From Cryptomeria japonica (lineage: Eukaryota > Streptophyta > Pinopsida > Cupressales > Cupressaceae): a DNA stretch of 60,000 bases. Below, one piece after another: positions 23,356 through 34,402 of this stretch. The stretch lies in contig NC_081414.1 of the NCBI RefSeq assembly GCF_030272615.1, forward strand, positions 236,954,233 to 237,014,232, in the 5' to 3' direction. The position numbers and the translations under genes are program-made. The notes below the pieces were generated by a model. The model was not told the origin of the DNA and searched no databases. It saw only the letters and a list, made by a program, of their open reading frames with translations. Numbering within the stretch: the stretch's first letter is position 1; each line of letters starts with the position of its first letter.

Positions 23356-24788
23356 TGATGCTCTGCGAAATGGACAAGTGTTAGATTAAAATCTATAGTC
23401 GTATAACACACAAAAACAACAAGAAACAAGGATCAAAGTTAGTGTTATTCAACCAAAAACTAACCTAAGCAGGCATATCAAAAGAGACACTAAAAACATG
23501 CTAAAGTATTTAACTAGGGAAACAAATATCACAGGGCATCTCCAAATGCCTTCTAACATGCTCTTAGCTCCTTCTCCTTTGTTCCTCTTCTCTCCAAGTT
23601 CCAAATTAGTGTAGCTCTCAGCAGCTTTTTGCACTATGGATGCTTATGGAGGTTCAAGATTGAAATGTTTTAACTATGCTATGCAAGTGTAAAATAAACT
23701 AATTAGACATATTATGAAATGAACTAAGATTTTATTTTAGTCCAAAATGACAATATATGTGATTTATACTAAATGCTCCCTCTAAAATTCACTCTAGATT
23801 AAATGCATACAAGTTTTCAGAATCTGGATTATGAAGAAATGGGCTCTATTTATAGGAAAAATGGAGCAATGGATGGTTGAGATTGAGTAATCTCAACAAG
23901 GGTCAGGATTGAATGATATCAAATCCATGTGAAGGCTTTCAACCCAATCCTAGGATGACAAGTGTCAATATGAGATAGGTTGAGAGGAGAGGGGATAAGC
24001 ATTAAATGTTTGACATGACCTGAGAGTTAACTTGGGAGTTAAGGTCAAGGTTGGGTTGAGTGAATAAATTCTTTATTCAAATAATAAAGCTTTTATCCAA
24101 TGGATAAACTCTTGTGCAAAGATAAAAGGGATAATCATGGTCAAAGCAATAAATGTTTGAGGAGACACATGAGTCATATGAGGGTTGAGTTAGGGGTTAA
24201 CCATAAATGGTCATGTAAAAGCCATAAGTGGTTTGGAAGACTTTGGAGGTTAGCTTGTTGGATACATAAAGCATTAAATGCTTTTCAAAGACTTTGAAGT
24301 CTTTGAGAAGTGACTCCAAGTTGCTTAGGAATGTGACAATAATTTAGGGGATGGATTAGGCTAATTGATTTGGATTAGATAGGTTCTAGAAGAATTTAGG
24401 AAGGGGATTAGGAGGCAAGTGGATTTGGGTGAGGGAAAATAGGATTTTAATGAAAATAAAATTAATTTATTTCAACTTGTGGTTGCAACTTGCATTTGTA
24501 GGAAAAAGCAAGTGGGGGGGGATAATGATTTAAATAAATGTTTTATTTAATTTATTTAAAAGAGGAAAAAGGATTAAATTGAATAAATAGAATTTATTCA
24601 TTTAATTGATTGTGAATTTGGTTGAATGAATGAATTAAAATAAATTGAATAATTTATTTAATTAATAGGAAAATGTTTGAAAATGAATTAATTAAATTTT
24701 AATTTAATTTATTGATGACTAGTGGATTTTTAATCAAATAAATACGAAATATTTATTTAATTAAAATGGACAGATTTATGTGACTACA
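23356..24788 (-). repeat. Element F, 5' LTR
   Basis: 1,433 bp; the partner of 9379-10811. It contains the minus-strand TATA word at 23846-23855, a purine run (aagtgggggggg) near 24510 and the AT-rich 3' part ending tgtgactaca. Confidence 0.95.
23846..23855 (-). promoter_or_regulatory. TATA box in F 5' LTR
   Basis: CTATAAATAG on the minus strand, pointing into the element. Conserved in all three LTRs of this family in the window. Confidence 0.65.
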
Positions 24789-24793
24789 GGAAC
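24789..24793. repeat. Target-site duplication of element F (right copy)
   Basis: GGAAC, identical to 9374-9378. Confidence 0.9.
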
Positions 24794-26379
24794 TATGACG
24801 GCTATTGGTACTCTTCCCTTATTCCTTACCATCTTATACTCTATCTATACGTGAAAGCTAAGTAAATTTTGCCCAAATCAAAACTTAAGATGTTATAATA
24901 AATGATAGTTTCAAGAAAGGAATAGCATTTCCATATTAAATACCATTTATATGGTAATGTTTTTTGTCTTTTAGTTTTAATATATTTTTTTCTTTAAAAA
25001 GCTTTTTTTTTTCAATTCTCCTTTTAAAGCTTACTTTTCCTTTTTTTTAAATCATAGTTTTCACTCTTTTTTTAATGAAGACCTTTTTTTTCTTATTAAA
25101 AATATTTAATACAAATTTAATATTGGTTTCTAATTAATATTTAAATAAAAGAAATTATAAAAATATTAATTTATTTAATTATTAATATAATTTGTTATTT
25201 TAGTACACTTAGAATTTAAAGGAAAATTAATGAATATATTAATTTAAATATTAAAAGTTATGCAATAAGAAATTATATTTCATGATTAAATAAATGCACA
25301 ATCAATTAAAGTATTAAATAATAATTTTAAAATAGTAAGGGTCATGACTGAACCTAAAAAAAATTCAAGGTTTCATTGGATGAAAAATTATAATGAAATC
25401 ACTTAAGAATGTAGATAGAAAAAAGATTGCATTTGTATATATGTTTTATAGTCGAAGTGGGACTGTGTTACTAAAGAAGACAAGATCAAATTAATGGTGG
25501 ATGCCATTGTATTAATAGTATTGTGAACCTGCAAGAATGGAGGCTTATATCGTAACACATTTGTCGCCAACCACATGCAGAAAGTAACGGCTCTATCATA
25601 ATAATGCTCACTAGTCTAGGGATTCTGACAAATTCTAATAAATAGGACTGTAGGCCATTACTCCACCAACTAAGATTTTCAACTGGAGAATGCACGTCAA
25701 TTTTTTCTTAATGGTTTTCTTGTTTACAAAGATGTTGCTTTCAAATTTTTTGAGGGTCAAATATAATGCAAGTTCTCTATAATATCCTCATATAGTCATG
25801 AGGAAATTTGTGCGATTGAAAATACTACTAGCATAAATATATTTGAGAGATATCTCTCGACATACACACACACACATGTATGTATGTATGTATGCTAGTA
25901 AAATATACAAAAATCCACATCCAAAATAAATAGGCTCTTTTAAAGGTAGCAAATGTAACTCCCAAGGAGTTGTACTGACAAATGTGCCTTATAACTCCTC
26001 CATATCCCAAGATAGGCATCCAAAATGATCATCAAGTTTTATGGGACCCACCAATAATAGTCAAGATGCCCCACTACTTAATTGGCATGCCCAAGTTGAG
26101 ATATTTGTTGCATATATTTTTGTAACCACTACTACCAACTCCACCTCCTTTATGGATGCATATGATAATTATTGCAAATATTTCAAGTGAATCTAAATTA
26201 TAAAATAAACATTAATTTTACCCTAGGCATCCAAGGACGCTTTCCAAGAGTGTTCTAGAAGCATGTGAATACTATACAATATTTCAAGGTAAATGGCATC
26301 TTAATCATAACATTCCCCACTTGCTATTATAAAATACAAATACATCCATAGGTAAAATAAATATAATTAAATAAAAGTA
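24794..26379. other. AT-rich spacer
   Basis: Very AT-rich from 24,950 to 25,330 with long T runs, then ordinary spacer. Only short frames. A CA/TGTA microsatellite is listed separately. Confidence 0.5.
25863..25894. repeat. Compound microsatellite (CA)n(TGTA)n
   Basis: About six CA dinucleotides followed by about five TGTA tetranucleotides. Confidence 0.9.
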
Positions 26380-26810
26380 TCAAGACCCATTGCTTTCTTA
26401 CACCAAGAGAAAATATTTATAGTCACTATCTTCATAGCATAAATCTATAACATTGTAGCTCGAGTATCAAGTTTCTCTAATTTAATACCTTATCATTCTC
26501 AATAGTTTCTCACACAAAGTGATATTGTTCATCAACATGCTTATTACAAGCATGACACATAATTTTTATTCAAAAAATAGAACTCTCACTATCACATCTA
26601 ATTCTAACAATCTTGCAATCAAAAGCAATACATATACCAAGTCTAGTGAAATGTGTAGCAACCATATACTTTAATTTTACGGTGCACAAAGAAAAATGTC
26701 CTATATTTAACTCATCCAACTCACTACGCTTCCAAACAAAGAGAAAACATAGCCATTAGTGTCTTGGTTGAAAAATTTGCAAACTAGAAGAGTTTACAAA
26801 ATTGTCGTTT
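26380..26810 (-). pseudogene. Relic of a copia RNase H domain
   Basis: On the minus strand one frame gives VRIRCDSESSIF, then stops, then HVDEQYHFV and NDKVLN. This matches the C-terminal copia RNase H pattern (CD..SAI....NP..H..TKHI...YHF.R). Just upstream (about 26,800-26,700) a second frame gives YVFSL-like and VSWMS-like remnants of the GG..F.L....SW.SK motif. Several stops and frame changes. It is much older than copia elements A and B. Confidence 0.7.
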
Positions 26811-27079
26811 CAACCACAGCAACACGAAATTAAATCTCTCCTAATTATTAAGGGAAGGCTCCCCATGTGAGTCACTACTCTAACTTTATAAAATAAGATA
26901 TGAGTTTCAACTCCTAATCTAGCTTGGGCAGTACATCATCCTATCCTCTTTTTTTAAGATAGATGTTAATCTTTTCCTCTCTTTCACAAAAGAATTTACA
27001 ATATAGAGCAGCAATCATTCTTACAACTTCACTGCTACAAATTCACTTAGAATGCAAGAATGATACAATATAGATAATA

Positions 27080-27327
27080 AAAGAAGCAAAGTTTTTATAA
27101 AGGCACAAAGTCTTTCATTGCTTCTCCAAGATAGGAAAGAGTTCTTAAGCTCAAAGTCTTAAATCTCATTATTGTCCTATCAACCTCCTTACAAATACTT
27201 TTGTAACCCAATGTGTTTATTAAGAAAATCAAAGTAAAGCACAAAGTCTTTAATTTGACTCCTAATTACAACTTCTGATAATATTTTTCTGAAATGATAA
27301 TATGAAGCTCAAAGTCTTCAAGTTATG
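27080..27327. repeat. Degenerate array around CACAAAGTCTTCAA, left part
   Basis: The word 'g(c)cacaaagtctt' or 'gctcaaagtcttcaa' recurs at about 27102, 27150, 27238 and 27306, 48-88 bp apart, in otherwise diverged sequence. The array continues after solo LTR G. Confidence 0.6.
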
Positions 27328-27332
27328 ATTTC
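27328..27332. repeat. Target-site duplication of solo LTR G (left)
   Basis: ATTTC directly before the LTR; repeated at 29070-29074. Confidence 0.85.
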
Positions 27333-27743
27333 TGATGTCATGGAAATGGGGACAAGGCAACAACAAAGTTCAATGTTAATAAGTTAGTTTCAACCATAAA
27401 AACAAAACAAAGAACTAAAAACCATTCCAAACATATCAAGAGAGATTTCAAAAAGCATGAAAGAAGTTTAACAAAATAAAAGAAAGGAGAAGAGCCTCCC
27501 TAAGATGCTTCCATGATGCCTTTTGATGCTTCTCCCTTGTTTCTCTCCTCTCCAAGTCCCAAATGTGTGTAGCTCTCAGCTTTTAGCACTAGCCATGGAT
27601 GCCATATGGAGATTCAAGATGGTTGAATATGATAAGCAAATACTATGCAAGAGTAGATAGTGATGCTATGAAAAAGTTGTATGCTAATGCCAGTATAACA
27701 ACAATACTCTAAAATGCTTCTCTTTTGCTTGAGGAGAAGGGTT

Positions 27744-27753
27744 CTATTTATAG
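27744..27753 (-). promoter_or_regulatory. TATA box in solo LTR G
   Basis: CTATAAATAG on the minus strand, at the position conserved in both F LTRs. Confidence 0.55.
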
Positions 27754-28489
27754 AAGAAATGGGGAAATGAAGGGTTAAGATTGAATGGTTTAATCAAGGG
27801 CCAAGTTTGAAAGTTGGGGATCCATGTGCACAATTGGCACCAATAAAATGGTGACAAGTGTCAACATAGGATTGGGTTAAGAGAAGAGGTTGGAGGCATT
27901 AAAGGCCTGAGAAGACCTCATGGTTATCTAGAAGGTAAGGGTCAAGTCTAAATTAAGATTACCCATTGGATTAAGAGTTAATCCAAGGATAAACCTTTGT
28001 GCAAATGATTAAGAGATAATCATGGTCAAAGCATTAATGGCCTGATGAGACCTTTGGGTTGGGTAGAGGTTGAGTCAAAACAAATGTTTTAACCATGTGG
28101 GAGGGTTGAATTAACCATTAATGGTTATTGGAGACTTTGGGGATTAAGTGGTTGAAGGTTGAAAGCTTTCAAAGGTTATCCAAGACTTTGAGGGTTAATT
28201 TGTTGAACACACAAAGCATTAATTGCTTTTCAAAGACTTTGGAGTCTTTGAGAAGTGACTCCAATTTGCTTAGGAATGTGACAATATTTAGGGGATGGAT
28301 TAGGCTAATTAGGAAGGGTTTAGAAGAATCTAGAAGGGGTTTAGGCATACAAGTGGATTTTGTAGGAAAATGCAAGTGGGAGAAATTTTGGTATTTTCAA
28401 TTAAAATAAAATCATTTATTTCAATTAAATGGTGTAAGTTGCATTTGGATAAATATTTAAATAAATATTAATTTATTTAAATGAGAAAA

Positions 28490-28665
28490 ATGAAGATAAA
28501 GCATTAAAATGCTTGAAGACTTTGAGGGAAACCATTAAAGGCTTGAAGACTTTAAGGAAAACCATTAAAGTCTTAAGAAGATTATAGAAGGAAGCCATCA
28601 AGTTTGAAGACTTTAAAGCCATCAAGTTTGACTACTTTAAGGGAAACCATTAAAGGTTTCAAGTG
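28490..28665. repeat. Tandem expansion inside solo LTR G
   Basis: About five diverged 25-40-bp units of the kind 'ccattaaaggcttgaagact' plus 'tta(a)gg(a)aaa' or 'ccatcaagtttga(a/c)gactt'. The block is absent or reduced in the F LTRs. Confidence 0.7.
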
Positions 28666-29069
28666 GGTAAGGATAAATAGGATTTTAAATAAATAATTTA
28701 TTTAAAATAGTTGTGCAACTTGCTTTTGTAGGAAAATACAAGTGGGTGGAGGATAAAGGTGATTTTAAATAAATGATTTATTTATTTAAATGTGAGAGGT
28801 GGGATTTTGGGGGTTTTAAATAAATATTAATTTATTTAAATGTGAGAGAAGATTTAATTAAATAAATATGATTTATTTATTTAATTAATGGTCTGAATTT
28901 GGTTAAGTGAATTAAATCAAATAAATTGAATAATTTATTTAATTAATAGGAGAATAGGGTTAAGATGAATTAATTAAATATTAATTTAATTAATTATTAA
29001 TTGATGGTTAAATAATCAAATAAATACTAAGTATTCATTTAATTAAGTGGACAGATTTATGTGACTACA

Positions 29070-29250
29070 ATTTCCTTCTTCAAGATGACATGATAACGCA
29101 CAAAGTCTTCAAAGTGTTACCTTGATATATTTCAGCTAACTTTAACTTGAAAAGACTAAAATGAAGCACAAAGTCTTCAAAATTATATCACAATCACTAA
29201 TTCCTAATTCTATTAACAAGAGTCAAAATATGACACAAAGCTCACAAATT
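29070..29250. repeat. Degenerate array around CACAAAGTCTTCAA, right part
   Basis: After the ATTTC duplication the word reappears at about 29099 ('gcacaaagtcttcaa') and 29164 ('gcacaaagtcttcaa'), with a weaker copy at about 29231 ('gacacaaagctca'). Removing the solo LTR places these about 65 bp from the last copy on the left, the same spacing as within the array. Confidence 0.6.
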
Positions 29251-29689
29251 AACAATTGCCTCTACACTTTAACAATATTCTCTCAATGTGCCTTTACTTG
29301 AGCAAAATAAGAATTTATAATGAAATTGACATAAGAACACTCTCACCATAAACCACAAATGAATCCAACACAAAGCCTGGATGCTAAAGTTTTCTTCTTA
29401 TTTCATTAAGTTTGTGAAATCACAAAAGGAACACAAATTTTTACTTTTTTTCTCTTTACTTTGGTAGAGTTTCAGCAAATAGATTAAAGATTCTAGATAT
29501 AAATTACAATAAGAAAGCTCATATATATATGAGAGGTGTATTGAGAAAAACTAGGAAAAACTATGACTAATTCAAAGAAGAGTCCTAATTGGCTTTGGAC
29601 TCGTGCATTGCCTAAGTGCAAAAACTAAATACAAAATGACACTTGAGGTGTCAAAGCCTTTTTCAAAAATGCATCTACTATGAAAAATA
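29251..29689. other. Spacer between array and the H gene remnant
   Basis: No gene recognised. In minus orientation this would be the 3' flank of the H coding remnant. Confidence 0.4.
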
Positions 29690-30313
29690 CTAAGTGTCAC
29701 CAGAGACTCCATTTTGATCCTGCTTCATGGATTCCTCGAATTTCTATAGAACTACTTTCATTTGTTCCTGATCAGGTCCTTTGGTGTGACTCGTGATGAC
29801 CTTGACCTAGGTGATAGAATCTTTGAGGCTCATGTATCATTTCTTGTGATTTTTCAGAAGAGAGGTTGGATCATCCAGATTTACTTGGATGTCGATCAAC
29901 TTATCAATTGAGGATAATGAGAAAGCTTGCTTGTCAACCTCTTCACCAATTAGCACACTGAATTCTTTGACAATAGCATCCTCATGAAGGGGCCTTTGGT
30001 TCTCATAAAGGAAATTGCAAGGAAGAGTTGATATATTCTCGATGATGTCTTTCCCTTTATCATTACATTCTTTCTATTCTTTCCTCAAATATTTGATAAA
30101 CACCTCTATTGTGTTCATTTGATGTTCCAATGTTTCTCTTTGCTCAATGTACATATCCCTTGAATGGAGCACTCCATTGTCAACCATAACATCCAATTGA
30201 AAATCCTCTAACTTCAACCAAGAGTCGAAGCCCTTCTTATGTTCTTCCAATTCATTTGAAAACAAATTCAAAGTTTTATCAATTTCATTTTTTACCTCCT
30301 CCAAGTTGTTCAC
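29690..30313 (-). pseudogene. H gene remnant, coiled-coil-like C-terminal part
   Basis: 79 open codons (30,313-30,074) read MNNLEEVKNEIDKTLNLFSN and later YIEQRETLEHQMNTIEVFIK, then a stop. The same frame continues to 29,690 through a segment with KQAFSLSSIDKLIDIQVNLD and MSLKDSIT-like text. The heptad-like spacing of Leu, Ile and Val suggests a coiled coil. Confidence 0.45.
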
Positions 30314-31243
30314 AAGAGTAACTATTGAACATAGAAATTAAGTTCCTTGGCTCAACAATCTATCCATCTATTCGCCAATCGTTCTCCCACAAGAATTGAC
30401 TTGTTCAGCTTGTTTAATGATTTTCCCATCCACTAAAGAAGTGATAGGTTCAACTACCTCTGATGATTTGATAATCTTTATTAGGACTTTTGTGAGTTGA
30501 TCAACCTTTTTTTTAACTTATCTTTGTTTTACTTTCTCTTCATTGAACATTGCCACAAGATGTTGGAAAGAAGTTTGAGCATCCTCAACTATACCTTCAT
30601 GTGTTGTTTGCACAAATCAATTCTTTAATGGAATAATCAATAGGATGCACTTTATCTAAGTTTGTGTCTGGAGGAGGAATTACCATTTCCACATACTTGT
30701 TCTTTGATTGATCTATTCTCAATCTGGACAAAGCCTTAGCCTTCTTTGTGACCTTGGGCTTAATAGGCACCAATTGGCTGAAATCAAAGTAATATGGAGA
30801 GATGGCTTGTTTCTTTCTTTTAGGAGTGTTAGACACTAGTCATGGTGGCAAATATGTGTCATCATCCACTTCCGTAATCAACACTTATGTTTCCAACTCC
30901 TAAGACTGAACACTTGTAGTAACAATGGTGGATTTGAGGTGATAATGGCAGGTGAATTTGGAGCAATAGAAACCTAAGGAAGAACTTGGGTTTCAAACAT
31001 TAATTTATCAAAATCTTCCAACATGGAAGAAGTAACCTTTGACAAATTGGGAAATAAAACAGTATCAAGGTTGTCATGAGGTGTATCAAGGGCACATTCA
31101 CTTGTGGAAGTGGAAGGAATAACATGAATTTCAGAAGCTTGTGAAGAAAATGACACAATGGAACCCAAAGGAATATAATCATTAACTGAGACTAAAGTAG
31201 TACCTATTATATCACATGATGCGGGACGAATGCCTTCCTATGT

Positions 31244-31441
31244 CTATTGAGAATGGTAATTACTTGGGATTTCGGGTAATCCTTCCTCATCAAATTCTCC
31301 TTCTTCTTGTTGTTCATCTTTATTTTCTTCTTCTTCTCCTTCATCAACCTCTTCATGAGCTTGAGTCTCTTGAGTTGAAGGATCACCTTGGCTCTTACCT
31401 TTTCCAATAATGAACTTGAATTTTGGACCTTTAGGAGCCAT
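31244..31441 (-). pseudogene. H gene remnant, acidic linker
   Basis: 65 codons beginning MAPKGPKFKFIIGKGKSQ and passing into a run dominated by Glu with some Asp, Gln and Asn. It is a low-complexity acidic linker between the middle block and the coiled-coil-like end. The alternative minus frame at 31207-31449 is its Lys-rich shadow. Confidence 0.45.
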
Positions 31442-31838
31442 ATGATCATGTATGTTCTTAGTCCTTAATTAAGAAGTCTTTCCCACAAGTCCTACGGTGT
31501 CATCCTCAGATCCGGTATGGAAAGGCTTCAACTGAACACCATGCAGATTCAACCAAACATTTGTATTAGCAAGGATATTCTGGAATCTGGCCCTTGTTGA
31601 AGTATTCTCCTTTTGGAAGCATTGAATAAGAGGCAAATGCAATCCAAAAACTTTGTTCTTTTCATACATAGGATCTAGGATGTCTCCATCCTCTTCAAGA
31701 TCTAGGAACATTAGCAAGATCAAATTTCTCAATTTTCTCTACTGTTAGATGGTAGTAGTCAAGTCTTTGGATGTCCTCTTCGGTTCCGCATCTCTGGATG
31801 TCCTCTTTGGTTTTGCAATCAATCCATACATCTTCAAT

Positions 31839-32310
31839 TCAATGGAAATGGGTGTAACTCTTCTTGATTTGGTTCTTCATGCCCCTGTAGTCAAAATACT
31901 TCTTATCTTTGAAAAATCTCATAGTCGCCCTCCTCATCTCTTCCTCCATGGCATGGACCTTGTAGATGGAGATGGTGGAATATCTCCCTATGGCAATGGA
32001 GAACTTGAGACTTGTCTTATGAGCCCCAGATTGACGCTCATAGATTGATATCACTTGATGAGCCATCTCCATAAGAATAATCGTATCTAATGGATACCTT
32101 GGGAGCATGAAGGGTTCTCCATCAAAGCATCCAATTATGATATATGTAAATATGGGGAAATGTAAGAAAATACAACCATATTCACTCACCACCTTCCAGG
32201 CCTCATCTGACACTCTTTTATTCTAAATATCTATATCAAATAAACACATGTAATGAGCAAAGAAGGCCTCATTAACCCTCTTGAAATGGTGCAAACTCCC
32301 CTTGAGAGTC
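31839..32310 (-). pseudogene. H gene remnant, best conserved middle block
   Basis: The longest open stretch of H (124 codons at 32,213-31,839, with readable sequence about 30 codons further upstream past one stop). It has a hydrophobic/aromatic core (GCIFLHFPIFTYIIIGCF), then LPRYPLDTIILMEMAHQVIS, then a basic helical part (EEEMRRATMRFFKDKKYFDY). It looks like a folded domain rather than low-complexity sequence. No family assignment. Confidence 0.5.
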
Positions 32311-33237
32311 AACTGAGTGAAGTACTTGTAAACAGGAACCTAACTCATGTCACTTGTGGTAGACAAGATAGGAAGTCATATAAAATTTCAAGGTGGTGAG
32401 TACCTTGGTCAACTTCTCACACAAAGTATCTGCAATCTACTTTCCCAAGAAGATATTCTTTTATGTTGCTTGATAATGTGAATATACTAATACATCCATT
32501 TGTGGTAAGTGTTGGAAGTCAGGAGGCCTTTTACCCTATTAAGAAGAGTAATGAGGTCATTGACCTCCTCAATAAAATCACTATGAGGAAGAGTCTCTAG
32601 TCATCTTGCAATTGTATGCCTAGTTGCCTTCAACCAATTCTCATTGATATTCATCTTGCATTTATCTGAATTATCGTCAAAGTAGTTCATAGTTGATTGC
32701 ATGTCAATATTGGCATACTACTCTATGGGTGGACACTTGAAATTGTGTCAAATAAGTCCTCAACAAGCTTGATGAGCATCTTCTTTCCATCTGCATCCTT
32801 CATTGATTTGGTTGTAGGGTCATACCTATTAGCAAGAGCTAACACAAATTTTAGATTTTGTGTTGACATAGGAAAGGTTGCCACCAGATGAATTCCACTA
32901 TTGATGGTGGGCTCCATTTTGTAAGATATTGGTGGCTCTTTGACTCTTTTCAATAATTCATCGATATCCACATGACCAATCTTCATATCTCTTATATTGT
33001 CAATATTGGATGATATGAATGAAGGAGGAAAAACTGGATGAATCTCTTATTTCTTGAACTTCATTGATCTCTTAGTAGGTGAGGACTTGGTCATTTGCAA
33101 TAAGTACATTGCAACATGAAAATTTTATCACAATGTTGAGATGATTAGCCTTCATAGGAACCTCATTTGATAAAACAAATACCATCGAACAACCACAAAT
33201 TGGCCAAAAACCACAAATTTGTAAGTGTGTGAATTAG

Positions 33238-34402
33238 GTGCAAATTGGACTTACAAGTCTAATTTGCACTTATTAAGTGCAAAATCAATAACAAGTTTAT
33301 ATCAGACTTATAAGTCCGATTTGCACTTTAGGGACAACAAAAATCAAAACAGGTGCATATCAAGTTTATATCCCTTATCTGCACTTCACAAAGGAAAAAA
33401 CAATATATGGCGTGAATCGAGGTTATAACCCCGATTTACACCTAAGACATGGCACTTCACAAAAAATGTCAAAATGACTAAGTGGTGTCGGTTGGACATA
33501 CACCCCCAACCTACACTTTGGAAAAATAAATTTGGTGTAAGTCGGGGACATACCCCCAACCTACACTTTGCGGAAATGACTTAATAGAAAGCTTAGATCA
33601 AACAATGGTGACGGTCAGGTTTGTAACCCTGATCATCACCAATACTCAAGGAACGTGGTGGAGATCAAGGATACAAACCCAATCATCACCAACACCCGGG
33701 CAAGGCATATACAAAATGAAGTGGGTGGCAGGACTGTATCCCCGCCACACACCGTGGAGCAAGGCTTTGATGTATGGCAGGGCCACAACCACTACACACA
33801 CTATTAGGGCATAACAAAAATACAATGTGAGTTGGATTAAAGTCTGACACACATCAGAGCCAAAACTTTGATGTGTGTCGGCCTTAGAACCTGGTTCACA
33901 TCATCGACTAGGGTTTCAAAGCAAAGCAAAAAAGATAAATGGCAGATTCAAATACTAACATCAGACATTGAAGTAAGAACTTCAATATATGTTTTATCAT
34001 TCGAATTCCACTTTCCAAATAGAGATGCGATAAGTAAAAAATGGGGAAAGATCTAAACATGCCCATGAAAGATGAATCTGATTTCAAACAAGAAGAGATC
34101 GATGCCTTATGAATCTCCAAGTAAAATGAAAAGAAATAAGGACAAGAATCGATAATAAAAAGATAAGAAGCATAAATGAAATTGGACTCTTTAAGCATTA
34201 AATGATAAATCGTGCATCATTTGGTGTAAATCAATCTTATAGGTCCGACTTACACTATAAAGCCCAAAATGGTGTAAATTGGACCTATAGGTTTGATTAA
34301 CACCAATATGATCTTCACAGTGCAAAATCGGGTTTTAAACCCGATTTGACACCACAAGACTGAAAATGGTGCATGACTCGGGTTAAAACTCAACATGACA
34401 CC
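33238..34402. repeat. Array of about 16 diverged palindromic hairpins
   Basis: Each unit is a 30-34-bp imperfect palindrome with outer arms close to GGTG...CACC (or GTGC...GCAC) and an inner TATA/TTATAA-like loop. Centres: 33238-33269, 33275-33328, 33353-33384, 33409-33442, 33485-33516, 33535-33566, 33607-33640, 33657-33690, 33721-33752, about 33769-33800, 33824-33853, 33870-33902, then after a 320-bp gap 34224-34255, 34271-34304, 34320-34352, 34368-34402. The units differ strongly in arm sequence (for example gtgcaaattggact, ggtgacggtcagg, gatgtgtgtcgg) yet each keeps most arm-to-arm pairing. Spacer DNA between units is not conserved. The array ends about 145 bp upstream of the ATG of the H gene remnant on the minus strand. 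Confidence 0.8.

Larger units (their letters stand above)
9379..24788 (-). mobile_element. Ty3/gypsy LTR retrotransposon of the Tat type (element F)
   Basis: A complete-looking element: LTRs at 9379-10811 and 23356-24788 are both 1,433 bp, both begin TGATGCTCT and end GACTACA, and GGAAC flanks the element on both sides. Order on the minus strand: 5' LTR, PBS, 2.8-kb leader, gag, protease, Ser/Thr/Pro-rich linker, RT-RNase H, a second RNase H of the archaeal type, integrase, 2.4-kb tail, polypurine tract, 3' LTR. RT before integrase, and the extra RNase H between RT-RNase H and integrase, are hallmarks of the plant Tat lineage of Ty3/gypsy; 15.4 kb fits that lineage. The coding region is mostly in one frame but has several stops and at least two frame changes, so it is probably not autonomous. 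Both LTRs share a minus-strand TATA box. Confidence 0.95.
27333..29069 (-). mobile_element. Solo LTR of the F family (G)
   Basis: Starts TGATGTCATGGAAATGG, like the F LTR start TGATGCTCTACAAAATGG, and ends CAGATTTATGTGACTACA exactly like F. Many internal blocks align, for example 'ctctccaagt(t)cc', 'tagctctcagc', 'gagaagtgactcca' and the AT-rich end. Its 1,737 bp exceed the 1,433 bp of F mainly because of a repeat expansion at 28,490-28,660. No PBS, polypurine tract or coding region adjoins it, and the 5-bp ATTTC duplication is intact. It is therefore a solo LTR formed by intra-element recombination. Confidence 0.92.
29690..33094 (-). pseudogene. Decayed gene of unknown family (H), about 1,100 codons
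   Basis: Minus-strand frames line up as one long broken protein from an ATG at 33094 (MTKSSPTKR) to a TAG at 29690-29692. The N-terminal block (33,090-32,700) has GHVDIDELLKRVKEPPISYK and FVLALANRYDP. A middle block (about 32,320-31,840) reads YKYFTQLTLKGSLHHFKRVN and then FPIFTYIIIGCFDGEPFMLP. An acidic Glu-rich stretch follows (31,441-31,244). The last third is Lys/Glu-rich with coiled-coil character. More than ten stops and several frame changes break it. I find no gag, protease, RT, integrase or transposase motif. The family is not known to me. It could be an accessory ORF of a non-autonomous retrotransposon or a multicopy host gene. Confidence 0.6.

Noticed and set aside
31207-31449. 80-codon Lys-rich minus-strand frame
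   Set aside because: Shifted-frame shadow of the acidic H linker.
33238-34402. CRISPR array
   Set aside because: Units are not identical direct repeats, spacers vary from a few bases to over 300, and the sequence is eukaryotic.
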